A DNA stretch of 64,000 bases, taken from positions 2,299,001 through 2,363,000 of the forward strand of contig OZ005612.1 in NCBI GenBank assembly GCA_963930655.1, in the 5' to 3' direction. The stretch comes from Myrica gale. Its lineage: Eukaryota > Streptophyta > Magnoliopsida > Fagales > Myricaceae. The position numbers were made by a program, and so were the translations under genes. The notes under the pieces were generated by a model. That model was not told the DNA's origin. It saw nothing but the letters and a program-made list of their open reading frames with translations, and ran no database searches. The stretch's first letter is position 1. Every line of letters starts with the position of its first letter. Shown here piece after piece: positions 23,321 through 34,201 of the stretch.

Positions 23321-25743
23321 ATGACTAGTGCACCATTGCATCCGCGAGGTGTTTGACATGACATATTCTAGTGGCATATCATAGCAGGGTCTAAAGCCCA
23401 AAGTAGAGTTGAATTGTAGGGTAGGAAGGAGTATATGTGCATTTATATGTTGCATACATTTCGCGTCTTAATTGTCAATTGAATGCACGTTTTGGTTTTC
23501 CTTGTTAATCTAGATGAAAATTGATATTTTTATATCAATGAAATTACTATTTTACTTTCAAATTTGTTGCCTTTATATTGTGTGTGAGTTTAGGAGTTAT
23601 TTTACTAACAAATAATATCAATTTTCGTATAAATTAACAGGCAAAAGTTGTAAAATGTACATAATTGACAATTGAAGGACGAATATAACAAAATTCATAA
23701 TTCATAATATAAAGTATTAGAACCTTAATAGTTTATACACAACAATTGTTTTTTTGTTAAATATGTCTTAATGGGCATAAGAAGGTAGCCTATAGTTAAA
23801 GAACAACAAAAAAATATCACTTTTAAGAGTTTGAGGTTGTCGGAATCGAATTATGACACGTGAGGAAGAAAAATCACGGGACCTAATTCAGTCAAAATCT
23901 TCACTATCAACCAAATGATGGGTACACAAACTCTTCTCTAGTAATAATTAGAGGTTACAACTCATATATCTTCGAGATAATATCAATATTAACAAATACA
24001 ATGAAAAAGAGAGAAAATATCAAAAATTTGTGGTTATTGTTTATGTGCACTAATTCCAGTTTTCGAGCTCGAAATCCGATCTCCACCGTTCAGATTATAG
24101 CTCCTTGTGTTGTAAACGTCTCCTCTAAATTTCAGCTTGATCGGATCATAGACGAAGCGAGATCAAGGCCTTGATGAAACTTGGATGTGAGTGAAAAAAA
24201 AAAACTACCTCTTTCTCTTATATTTCTCTCTTCAATCCGTACAAAACACATACTTATAGTTTAAAGGTAAAACCCTAATAAGTTTTGGACCTTAATAAAA
24301 AAATCGCAATTGAACTTTCCTTCACGTGGAAGGAATTATCCCAACACACACAAGCTACTCTTGAATGGCTTCATCCCATAGAGCATATAGGTGCATATAG
24401 TTTTATGTGATTGGGTCAATGAACTCCACTCTTTTGAGAAAACAGAAGATCTGCGGCTGATTCAGTGACCCTCACCCTACAGAATAGGGACGAGGTTGCT
24501 TTGTCCTGTACGTTATGGGGGATCAGGGATGGATCCAAAATAAACAAGAGAATCGTAATGAATTAACAATTTAGCGAACGAGTCCTTTTACTAATAAATG
24601 CACGTGTTGCGAGGCCGATGGGTATAATATCATTTAAGGGTAAATCTCTCTCAATGGTAAGCTTTAGTCACGATTTATAATGAAAAATAATAATTTAATA
24701 AGAAGAAAATTTATTTTGTAATTTTTTTAATTATAAATTAAAATTTTGAGACTCAAACAGTCTAAAATATTTTTTGGTGGTTAGTCTGATTTTGAAAATT
24801 TGAGAATCTTTACTTTATTGAGATTTATTGAGGTTTGTGAAAAGTAGATTGTGTGTGTGTAAAAATTAAAAATTTTGGAGTGTATTTATTTTGTTAGAAA
24901 TTTCAAACCCCAAAATTTTGGAAAAATAAACACTCCCTATGTAAAATACTCCCATGTGAACATAACAGCTCATCCAGCTCACCATGCATTATACAATGGA
25001 AAGCCAATGCCCAATTGGAAAGCCGTCGTTTTAGCTTTTCTTGCACGTTTGGTTTAATTCCACAAAGTTGGAAATGGGAGGGTCTAATTCCATTACAGGT
25101 CTACAAAGCCGGAAGATTAACAGGTAAATAGAAATCTTTACCTTTGGTCTCGACTGGTGGTAGGCGCCCCATAGGAAACAAAAAGGTAGAAAGTAGGTGG
25201 AAATCTTCTCACCCAAGCTGGCTGCCAATCGGTACTCTACGTCGACCGGCACTTCGAAATGCAATGAGGCAACGGCAGCCAATTTTCCATTAAGTTCTGC
25301 TTTTTGACTCAGTGGCTAATTTGGCCTAATTCCAACGCGATCTTTTTATTAAACCTAAAGGATTTGTAACTGTGCCCTTATCGTCTTGTGCACCTAAATG
25401 GAAAAATAAATTAATTAATTGTGGTATATCTCAAGTTTCCAACTTCCCTTCTGAAAATGAGGTTTGAGATTTTTTTATTTATTTTCTATTTAATTATGCT
25501 GTTTGAAAAATACAGACAGAATATATTTAGAGCAGGTACGTTTATACCAAATTTTTAGAATTTACATCATACTTTTATATTTACAATACAAATATCACAA
25601 AACACACGTATTTCAATACAACATTTTTTTATAAACATCAATCCATTTTAAAAACTTTTACATACATATCAATACAACTTTAATATCACTTAAATATTCA
25701 TAATTTTTTAAAAATACCATAAATTCCTTCCAAACAAACATCG

Positions 25744-25914
25744 TATGTTTGAGGATAAAAATTTGGAGTATTTAGATTTGAGAAATATATAAAATAAAAA
25801 TATGTTACAGGAGATGAAAAAGTAAAAAGAAAATATTTTTAATAAATATTATAATAATTTTTTTATTTTTAAATTTAAAATTTTGAGGTCAACTTATTTC
25901 AGGGTCAAACATAC
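25744..25914 (+). mobile_element. MITE-like element, family C relative
   Basis: TATGTTTGAGG at the left and GTCAAACATA at the right are short inverted ends. The interior, with GGAGATGAAAAAGTAAAAAG and AATAAATATTATAATAAT, parallels the family C copies. Confidence 0.5.
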
Positions 25915-26214
25915 CCACATCGTTATACAAATATTCGAACACCGTATCAAGTCAATAGACCTGCCATGAGCCATCTCGCTGGTCGGGGTGCAACGTACCC
26001 GCTGGCTCTTCGGTAGCCTTTTAGTAGGCGGCTAGTCTCTGTTTTCGCTTTTGTTCCCTTTTGACAACTTGCGAACCAAGTTTCCGCCGAAGAACAAACA
26101 CGTGTGCAATATTTGCCTCGGGATGGTACGGGTGCATTTTCTTGGCGCTGCAATTGGATAATTGGATTGGGCTCGGTATGAAGACGGACAATTAACAACC
26201 TTAGGCATATCGAC

Positions 26215-27260
26215 TAGGGCTGAACAGAATCGGATCGCAGATCGGACCGGACCGGAAAATAGGATCGAATTTGTGGTTTAATTCGGTCTTAATTTTAAAA
26301 ATACGGTCCGGTTCGAATCGCATTTCATATTTTTTTTATTTTTTAAGTTTTTAAAAATAAATACGGCCTACTGCGCAGTGCTATCTGCACTGCGCAGTGC
26401 GCCTACTGCGCAGAGCCTACTGCTCTGCGCAGTACTATCTGCAAGATCTTGATGTGTTTCTTAATTTACTGGAGCCAACCTCAAATATGTCATTTCTCGT
26501 TACCTTGAGAAGAGTTGGGACGTCGGCAATCTTGATGTGATGTGTTTGCCCGCTTTGGTAAATAAGCACTTGCTTTTAAGCTGACAACTTTATTATGCGT
26601 AAAGCGGCTCGACCCAGTAGTGGCTGTAGTGCATTAAATGACGCAGGTCTTATCCGAAATATTTCTCAACCAGTGGAACCAAGATCTTGCCGTTGCAGTT
26701 ACGCTGCCAGAGGGACCCACGCCATCAGATTCAAAACTCAACGCACTAATAACTCCATTACACGTAGCTGACATCAGATAAACAAATTGAAAAAAAAATA
26801 TTTTTTATAAAATCAAAAATTTTGAATGACTAAAATTTGAATTTTTAGCTCTTAAAAAAATTATATTTTGTCGGCCATCCGTCCAGTCAATTTTTTTTTC
26901 TAGGCCCGTCTAGTCAATTAATGGTAGAAGATTGCAGTAAAAATCGAAGCAACCCCTCCCACCTATCCTATGAGTAAAACGGTGCACAGGCCACAACATG
27001 GGAGAATAAGAGAATGGTCGTAAAGCAGCTGTTTTATCTTGTCAATCATGACAAGATTAATATCGCACTGCGCAGTGCGGCTCTGCTGCGAAAATATTTT
27101 TTTTAAAAGAATTTAAATCCGGTCTGGACCAAGTGGTCCAAACCGGACCGTATTTTTAAAATCGGACCGGACCGGAACACATATAAGTGGTCCGGTCCGG
27201 TCCTTTAATATTGGAGGACCGGAAATGCGATCCGGACCGCATTTTCGGTTTTCACCTCTA
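26215..27260. mobile_element. Non-autonomous hAT element, 1046 bp, with 8-bp target duplication
   Basis: The ends TAGGGCTGAACA and (inverted) TAGAGGTGAAAA are hAT-type terminal repeats. The 8-bp ATATCGAC occurs directly outside both ends (26207-26214 and 27261-27268), a perfect hAT-length target duplication. Subterminal regions are rich in GGTCCGG/CCGGACC on both sides. The interior has no transposase frame. A cluster of TGCGCAG palindromes lies near 26371-26432, with one near 27068. Confidence 0.85.
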
Positions 27261-27873
27261 ATATCGACCCCCACTTAGCCCTTTAGCTAGCCATCCTCGT
27301 TCACCTCTTCTAGACAGATCAGAGCTGCAAAAATTTAAGCATTAATGAGAACATTTAGGTCCAAGCTGTTGAAGAATGTTCTAAATGGATAAAGCTAACA
27401 TATAGGCACCCAATGATAATCTTAGACAAATTAAATTTTATTAAGATATAGGTTTTCTGTATTCTTTGAATAACGAGAGAAATTTGTTACACTTATTTTT
27501 GTACACTAAGTTCGAATATATCTAATTCAACTAAAAAATATACTATCAGGACTCAAAACGCAATGTCAAACTTTGGACACTTATAACTGGTTCTCAGACT
27601 CAATATATTTGATTTTATTCACTAGATTAAGATAGACCTCACTTAACTGAAAAATACATTGAAGAAACTGAGAGAATAATTAAAGGTAAATCTTGGACGT
27701 TTGAACCAACGAAACCAAAGCCAAAATATTAATCAAACCAAAGACTCAAGCTCGTAGGTGGTACAATTTAGAGTACCCATTGAAAAAGATTTGTTTAGAA
27801 ATGGAAGTCTATTGTTGAAACTATTCAACCATTCTCCTTGGAAGAAATATCCAAACCGCCTTTTCACTATGAT

Positions 27874-28076
27874 AATGTGCAAATTTCGACTCTATCTCGT
27901 TTCGAAGAACTCTTTCCTTTAGAGATAGCATCCTCTGCCAAAGCATAGCAATCTTATCTCTCTAGTTTGTTATTAAGAGGAAAGGTGACGAGAAAGGAAA
28001 GGAGAAACAAGGGAGACAGAGATTAACTGCATCCCAGTTCAACTCTAGAACTGTTGTCGTTGAATAGAATATATGG
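27874..28076 (+). repeat. Diverged direct repeat, copy 1
   Basis: It starts AATGTGCAAATTTCG and ends GTCGTTGAATAGAATATATGG. The partner lies about 1 kb downstream, with many substitutions and small indels. Confidence 0.6.
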
Positions 28077-28870
28077 AGGTGCAATTCTAAAGGTTAATAT
28101 ACTTATTAAGGTTTTGGAGTTTTATTGGTATACTCTCTTTCAGGTCTTAAGTTTAAAATTGTATAACTGGTATCAATTCTTTGGTCTCACTCTCAAGACC
28201 TTTAGCCTAGAAGTACATATAAACTGGTATATATGAACACCCATTAGGGGAAAAAAAGGAATACATGAAGATGCATCATTGGGAAAAGTATAGCGTGGTA
28301 TTATAAGCGTGAATAATTTTTCTAGATTCAAAATGTGAACAAAAAAAAATTGTAGCATAATTGAACCAAACCCTCTATGCTTAAGTTCTAAAGTTGAGTC
28401 GTTGGACAGGTCTAGATACGTTAAAATTAGATAATGTTCCTCCGACGTGACAGTATACATTTTCTCTTTCCCATTTTAGGGTATCAACTATCAAATACAT
28501 TTTCTTTTGCTTCTACATCCTCGAACAGTAGATAGGGTTAGGTAAGATAGAAGTTCAAAGAGACTCGAGTGTTAGGTAAAGTCTTGCTGTTTTGAATGAT
28601 TGATACATGAAAAGAGGAAGAAGAAGCGACATATGATATGACAGCAATTTCTGTGGTGCTCCATAATTATATATTCAAATAAATTATCCTATGAACGGTC
28701 GCTGTAGTACGCTGTTTTACATGTGTTGGATCCAAGGGCCGGTACTCAATCCCATGTCAAACATACATTACTGGGTCACCATCGTCTTAGCTGCGTGCAC
28801 TATTTTTCTTTTTTGGTTTGTCTTCTGTCGCAAGAGAACAGTAAAACGAAGAAAAGATTGATGAATGTCT

Positions 28871-29100
28871 AATGTGCAAATTTCGTCTGGACTCAGGATT
28901 TGGAAATACTTCTTCGTTTAGAGAGATAGATAGCCTCCTCTCCAAAAGCATTGTGATCTTATATATCCCTTTAGTTAGTCATTAATTAAGACGCAAGTGA
29001 CAAGGAAGGAAAGAGAAAAGAAGCGGAAACAGAGATTAAGTGCAGCCAAGATTAATAACTGATCATGCGTTAAGTACTTGTCGTTGAAGAGAATATATGG
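28871..29100 (+). repeat. Diverged direct repeat, copy 2
   Basis: It starts AATGTGCAAATTTCG and ends GTCGTTGAAGAGAATATATGG, matching copy 1 in order throughout, including the ACAGAGATTAA block. It looks like an old segmental duplication without a gene. Confidence 0.6.
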
Positions 29101-29431
29101 CCATTGAACATTAGTCAGTGATTTAGATTGAACCCCAAATCATCTGACTTTGCTCGCGTTACCGACAACTAATTTGTGGCCGGTCCATATCAAATTTATT
29201 GCGATGCATTTATTCTAGCAATTCCACTAACTTTAGGAAAAGGGTAGCAAAATGAATAAGCAAGAAAATAAGAGAAAACTACTTCAGTGACTTGCAGTCT
29301 TTTTTTTTTTCTAAGTTGTAAGTCACTGTGTAGCTTTCTCCACCTACTCCGGCCTCCCACTTGCAGCAGTCCCACTGCATACCTGGCTAAGTATCAATTA
29401 TATGCCCAGCTTAATTTTCTAGAAGTCTCGA

Positions 29432-29606
29432 GGTGTTGTTCGTTTTGTTTGTATTTCTAAGATTTTTTGAATTTTGAAAATACATAAACTGAATATGTTT
29501 TTTAATATCACCTAAAAATAACTACAACACGCATACCAATAAAGTTAACATCACCTAAAAATTCTTAAACACAAAAAATTCTCAAAATACATACTAACCG
29601 AACACC
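29432..29606 (-). mobile_element. MITE-like element, family B copy 2
   Basis: GGTGTTGTTCG at one end and the inverse CGAACACC at the other. The interior, with ACACAAAAAATTCTCAAAAT and GCATACCAATAAAGTTAACA, is the inverse of the copies at 13196 and 30177. Confidence 0.5.
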
Positions 29607-30176
29607 ATCGTGAATATATAGGAGATTTTTTAATTTTTTTTTAAAAAAAGAGATAGATATATAGATGCCTACAGTTTAGCTGGGTGCGAACTTAAATGGG
29701 CAAAATTTCCATCTCGACAATTCTGTTCAGAGTTCAGTAATATTCCGGGAAGAAAATTCGCAAGATATTTCCAAAGATTTTTCTTGGCGCTTTATTTGTG
29801 GACTCGATTTATGATGGGACTGCTCGAGAATAATAAAGTTCTCTCTCTGCTATGATTTTGACGTAAGTGTTCGCAACACGGCGACAAACTATACACGTGC
29901 CAGACTGCTGGCCCTGCGAATGTAGCGATGTCTACTCGAATGAATAGAAGATAAAGAGGCGGCGGGCGCAGCAAACTTTCACGGCGTAGCAAACAATTCG
30001 GAAAAAGATACGAGATCTTCGTTTCTTATATATTTTCATGATTTAACTGTTTACTATCACAAAATATATTCAGAATTTAAAAGGAACAGTAGATTGAATA
30101 TGGATTTATATCTTTCACCGTTTGAGGAATACTACATTTCACATGAGCTATTCCATATTTATCCCTAGCTATACTA

Positions 30177-30360
30177 GGAGGGGTTGGAATGTTTTTTGAG
30201 AATTTTTTGTGTTTTGAGAATTTTTAGGTGATGTTAACTTTATTGGTATGCGTGTTTTATTTATTTTTATGTAGTGTTAAGAATGATGTTTGGTTTAGAA
30301 TATTTTATATTCTAAGAATTCAAAAAAATCTTCCGAATATTTGTATACCGAACAGCCCCT
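30177..30360 (+). mobile_element. MITE-like element, family B copy 3
   Basis: The left end contains GGGGTTGGAATG and the right end CGAACAGCCCC, with CTA on both sides as a possible 3-bp duplication. The interior matches copy 1 at 13196. Confidence 0.5.
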
Positions 30361-30407
30361 AGGGCTTTCGATCCTCATTGGTTGTAAACTTCAATACTAT
30401 ATGATGA

Positions 30408-30803
30408 TGTCAAAATCATCAAGAGTTGAAGCTGATCAGACCTGAAATCAAGAAGAATAGGTGGCGGCATCGGGTCTGAAGACTCCGATGCCTAAGTTAA
30501 ATATCAAGAAGAGTTCATATTACGCGTATGATTCAGCATGTCCCCAATAAAGAGAATACCTGAGTTTTTATACTTGTACCGACGTCGTAGTCCTGCTATG
30601 AGACTCTCTTAATGTAGTAGAATTATATTAGGACAGTGTCACCGAACATTTCAATTGTCATGAAGAGTCCCTCGGGTGACTAGACTTCTATGTGAAATCG
30701 GATGTCATACTCCTATGCGAGGTCAGATAGTCGAGACTTGCCAACTAGCTAATGGGCCCGAGCCCAAGTGGTCTGTTCTGGCCTAGTATTTCATGGCCCA
30801 TCA
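30408..30803 (-). repeat. Gypsy-like LTR with adjoining purine tract (3' LTR of a deleted element)
   Basis: On the minus strand it runs TGATGGGCCATGAAATA...ATTTTGACA, 396 bp with TG...CA ends. Directly before it lies AATGGGGGAGACTAC, a polypurine tract, so this is the 3' LTR of a minus-strand element. A second, diverged copy lies at about 31105-31460 and a third at about 41949-42353. Confidence 0.6.
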
Positions 30804-31104
30804 GTAGTCTCCCCCATTTTCAACCTCAAAAACGATTTAGGTCGGACCGAAGATCGAGTCAGTTGTCCTATTGCCCTGTCTTGGCTCTCTTACTGGCGTG
30901 GTCAGTCTTTCCAGCAAGTGTGGTCTAAGCGGGTGAAGGCTCGACAGTCCCTAATCGTGAAGAGAATCCCTGAAGAACTGCATTCTTTTTGTCTTTTCAT
31001 AGGGGTGAGCTATACCTCGACCGCTGCTAAGATCTCTCCCTAAGTAGGTTACTCTGGAGAAGTTCGACTGTTGCTAAGATCTCGCCCCGAAAAGGGTTTT
31101 CAGT
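30804..31104 (-). mobile_element. Short internal remnant between the two Gypsy-like LTRs
   Basis: About 300 bp with no coding frame. It includes a roughly 52-bp imperfect tandem duplication (CGCTGCTAAGATCTCTCCC and TGTTGCTAAGATCTCGCCCC, about 31021-31090). The internal genes of the element have been deleted. Confidence 0.45.
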
Positions 31105-31460
31105 GGAGTTAGACCAGACCTAAAAGAAAGAAGAAGAAAGGGTGGCCTCCAATCCGGAGATTCCGATGACTCAGTTAGATCTCAATAAGATTTTAGTATT
31201 AGAAGAACAATCCAGCCTGAAAAATATATACATGTACCGGCATCGTGGTCCTGCTAGGAGACTTTCTCTTAAGGCAGTAGAGTTGTATTATGAGTGTCAC
31301 CGACCATTCCAGTTGCCATGAGGAGTCCTCGGATGTCTAGACTTCTATGTGAGATCGGATGTCGTACTCTTATGCGAGGTCAGATAGTCGAGACTGACCA
31401 ACTAGCTAATGGGCCCGAGCCCAAGTGGTCTGGTCGGGCCTATTATTTCATGGCCCATCA
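31105..31460 (-). repeat. Diverged second Gypsy-like LTR
   Basis: It shares ACTTCTATGTGA, GCGAGGTCAGATAGTCGAGA and ACTAGCTAATGGGCCCGAGC with the LTR at 30408, in the same order, and begins TGATGGGCCATGAAATA on the minus strand. The lower boundary is not clear. Confidence 0.5.
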
Positions 31461-31495
31461 CTATCATCATCTCAATGAATGTAGTGATCTCTATG

Positions 31496-31829
31496 TGACG
31501 TTTAGTTTGTAAAAATTTCAATTAAAAAAAATCAAAAAAGCCAAATTTTTTTTATAACCAAATGTCAAAATGTCAAAATTTTCACACAAATTTCAATATA
31601 TTTTCACTATAATATTTTTTAATAATTATATTACTTTTTTATTAAAAAAATATCATCAAATTTTCTCGCTTTTTACCTTTTAACAAACTTTGATAAAAAT
31701 CATTTTACAACCAAATATTCTTAAATTTGTTCATCAACATTTTACAAACTCTTATAAAAAGTCAAACTTTCAAAATTTTCTTATACAAATTTAAAATTCT
31801 TAAAAAAAAAATTGATTCCCAAACATCAC
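31496..31829. repeat. MITE-like A+T-rich segment upstream of the first P450
   Basis: The left end GACGTTTAGTTTGTAAAAAT and the right end GATTCCCAAACATCACC are weak inverted ends. The interior repeats CAAATTTTC/TTTACAAAC phrases typical of the other small elements. Confidence 0.4.
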
Positions 31830-32084
31830 CCAAAAAAATAATCACCTCCAATAGATTGTACTACATTGACAACATACTAATCAATAAACATGTAAAATCA
31901 AATCATGTAAACAAATAATTACAAAATGCGTACAATACAAAAATAACTTTAATGCTAAGCATAGCATTCACATCGAGGGTATGTTTTATGTCTTTTTTCA
32001 CTTATTTAATAGATTTTTTATTAGTTTGAATAAGAATGAAGATTTCAATTGAAGCAAAAAAAAAAAAGTTATTAAAACTCTAAA

Positions 32085-32240
32085 GGTTTGGCTCAGTGGT
32101 CTAAGTTTGAGACTTGAGAGTTTGCTCACTGTCATATCTCAAGTTCGAAATATTTTAAGTGCTAACAATTATCCATTGCAGCCACTTCAAGACATAAGTA
32201 CATAGTCCGAGTGAAGCTTCACGTACCCTTGTTAAAAAAA
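32085..32240 (+). mobile_element. tRNA-derived SINE-like element
   Basis: TTGGCTCAGTGG at 32088-32099 resembles a Pol III A box and AAGTTCGAAA at 32141-32150 a B box, about 50 bp apart. The unit ends in an A-rich stretch after CACGTACCCTTGTT. The rest does not fold as a proper tRNA, which favours a SINE over a tRNA gene. Confidence 0.5.
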
Positions 32241-32611
32241 ATATATAAGTACATAATAAAATGGAGGTTAATCCTTCATGAACTTAAGTTTCGTGTACAA
32301 ATAGGTCATGATCAAGGGCAATTGCCGAATTAGATAGAAACTATAGCTAGGCACATATATATTTTATTTTTTTATTCTGATCCACCAGCTATAGATAAAA
32401 GGTATCATATTTTCCTTTCCCCTGAGCAAGAGAGTGGTTTGTAAGATAGAGAAGAGAGAGAGGTGGCTTCGACGAAAAGAAAAGAAAAGAAAAGAAATCA
32501 GAGGCGGCTTGCTGACCTGGGCTATGCGGGTCGTCCTTCATCCATGCATACTACTTGCCTATACAATCCATTAATAATTAGGTAGTACAGTATTGTGGTT
32601 GGTTCTCTTCC

Positions 32612-32619
32612 TATAAATA
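32612..32619 (+). promoter_or_regulatory. TATA box of the first CYP89A gene
   Basis: TATAAATA lies 54 bp before the start codon. This gives a short 5' UTR of about 20-25 bases if transcription starts 30 bp downstream. Confidence 0.65.
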
Positions 32620-32665
32620 GGCAAGTATATTCAAGCTCGTACACACACTCCGAACAGGCTGAAAG

Positions 32666-34201
32666 ATGGAGGCCTGGTTCATCGTTCTCATCTCTCTCTG
32701 TGCATGTTTTTCCGTGAAATCCCTCTTCAGCATTCTCTATTCCTCCAAAACCACCAAAAAGAATGAATTAAAAGGCGAACTCCCTCCGGGACCTCGACCT
32801 CTTCCTTTCATAGGAAACCTTCTCTTGCTTCCCAAATCCATGGTTGAGCTTAGATCCGTCATCTATAGCCTCTCCCACAAGTATGGCCCCATTCTCACAC
32901 TCCGTCTTGGCTCTGAACCCCTCATTTTCATTACCTCCTACTCCCTCGCACACCAAGCCCTTGTTCGGAATAGTGCTGCTTTTGCCAGCCGTCCCGCAAT
33001 GGTCCCTGTCAGCGTGGTTCTTAGTAACAAGCGCAAAGACATTGGCGCATCCCCCTATGGCCCAACTTGGCGTGTCCTTCGTCGTAACCTCATCTCTGAA
33101 GTTCTCCACCCCACTAGATTGAAATCTTACTCTATCGAACGCAAGCGGGTGTTGGAGTCACTGATTAAAAGCTTCAATCAATGTTCCAAGAACAATGAGC
33201 CCGTCCGTTTACTCGATCATCTCCACCATGCAATTTTTTCCCTTTTCATTTTCATGGCTTTTGGCGAAATCAGTGAGACTGCAGTTAAAGATGTCCTCGA
33301 CATCCAATATCAACTTCTTGTCAACTATGAGCAGTTTAGTGTGTTCGGTACCTGGCCGAGATTGGGAAAGTTGCTGTTTAGAAATCGTTGGAAAAGGTAC
33401 TTAAATTTCTTGAAGAGTCAAGATGATGTGATTTTTCCTCTAATAAGAGCCAGAAAGCAGTTGAAGCAAGAGCAAGGCAAAGAATTCGACTTGGTCTCAT
33501 ACACAGATACGCTACTGGATTTGCAAGTTTCCGAGGAGGAAGGTAAGCTCGGCGAAGGCGATATCCTGAGCTTGTGCTCGGAGTTCATTAATGCAGGCGC
33601 TGACACAAGCACAACGATGCTGCAGTGGGTCATGGCGTATATAGTCAAGCACCCACATATTCAAGCCAAGCTTTTTGCCGAAATCAGTGGGGTTGTGGGA
33701 CATGGAGCAGAGGAGGTTAAGGAGGAAGATCTGCACAAGGTAAACTATTTGAAAGCGGTAATCCTGGAGTGTCTAAGAATTCACCCTCCAAATACCTCGT
33801 TGATACCACACACAGTCATGGAAGATGTGGAACTCTGTGGCTTCACTATACCCAAAGACACTACGGTGAACATTGTGACATCCCTAATAGGGCGAGATCC
33901 TAACGTGTGGGAGAACCCTATGGAGTTTAAGCCTGAAAGGTTGTTAACCAGCGATGATATAAGCGAAGCAGGAGTGTCTGATGTGACTGCGTTTAAGATG
34001 ATGCCCTTTGGTGCTGGTAGGAGGATGTGTCCCGGGAACAGATTAGGCTTGCTTCTTCTGGAGTACCTGGTTGCAAACTTGGTTTGGAATTTTGAGTGGA
34101 AGGCAGTGGATGGGGAAGGTGTTGATCTGTCAGAGAAGGAGGAGTTCTTAGTGGTAATGAAGAATCCACTGCGCGCCGTTGTATCTCCAAGAGTCAAATA
34201 A
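32666..34201 (+). CDS. CYP89A: Cytochrome P450, CYP89A subfamily (copy 1)
   Basis: An intronless 511-residue haem monooxygenase, expected on the cytosolic face of the ER. In Arabidopsis CYP89A9 acts in chlorophyll breakdown and most other members are uncharacterised, so the substrate here is unknown. Residues 1-25 form the membrane anchor. The Pro hinge PPGPRPLPF starts at residue 40. The I-helix oxygen motif AGADTS is at 310-315, the K-helix ECLR at 368-371, and PERL lies in the meander. The haem loop FGAGRRMCPG is at 448-457 with Cys455 as ligand. No frame break is seen. It is the first of four same-strand paralogues and closest to copies 2 and 3. The SRS5 region reads NTSLIPH, where the fourth copy has GHFVLPH. 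Confidence 0.93.
   Translation: MEAWFIVLISLCACFSVKSLFSILYSSKTTKKNELKGELPPGPRPLPFIGNLLLLPKSMVELRSVIYSLSHKYGPILTLRLGSEPLIFITSYSLAHQALVRNSAAFASRPAMVPVSVVLSNKRKDIGASPYGPTWRVLRRNLISEVLHPTRLKSYSIERKRVLESLIKSFNQCSKNNEPVRLLDHLHHAIFSLFIFMAFGEISETAVKDVLDIQYQLLVNYEQFSVFGTWPRLGKLLFRNRWKRYLNFLKSQDDVIFPLIRARKQLKQEQGKEFDLVSYTDTLLDLQVSEEEGKLGEGDILSLCSEFINAGADTSTTMLQWVMAYIVKHPHIQAKLFAEISGVVGHGAEEVKEEDLHKVNYLKAVILECLRIHPPNTSLIPHTVMEDVELCGFTIPKDTTVNIVTSLIGRDPNVWENPMEFKPERLLTSDDISEAGVSDVTAFKMMPFGAGRRMCPGNRLGLLLLEYLVANLVWNFEWKAVDGEGVDLSEKEEFLVVMKNPLRAVVSPRVK

Larger units (their letters stand above)
22443..26214. other. POLD4 upstream region and repeat-rich intergenic DNA
   Basis: A CT microsatellite at about 22445-22461 lies just before the POLD4 start and probably belongs to its 5' UTR or promoter. 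Beyond it the DNA is A+T-rich, with MITE-like pieces at about 22665-22985, 23140-23320 and 25744-25914. A stretch at about 23820-24310 has the feel of an old LTR (short inverted ends not resolved). Nothing here reads as a host gene. Confidence 0.45.
27261..30176. other. Gene-free DNA with a 1-kb-spaced duplication
   Basis: There is no coding signal. A diverged non-coding segment at 27874-28076 returns at 28871-29100, and a family B MITE lies at 29432-29606. The rest is low-complexity A+T-rich DNA. Confidence 0.45.

Noticed and set aside
32085..32240. A tRNA gene
   Set aside because: A and B boxes are recognisable, but the acceptor and anticodon stems do not pair. A SINE is the better reading.
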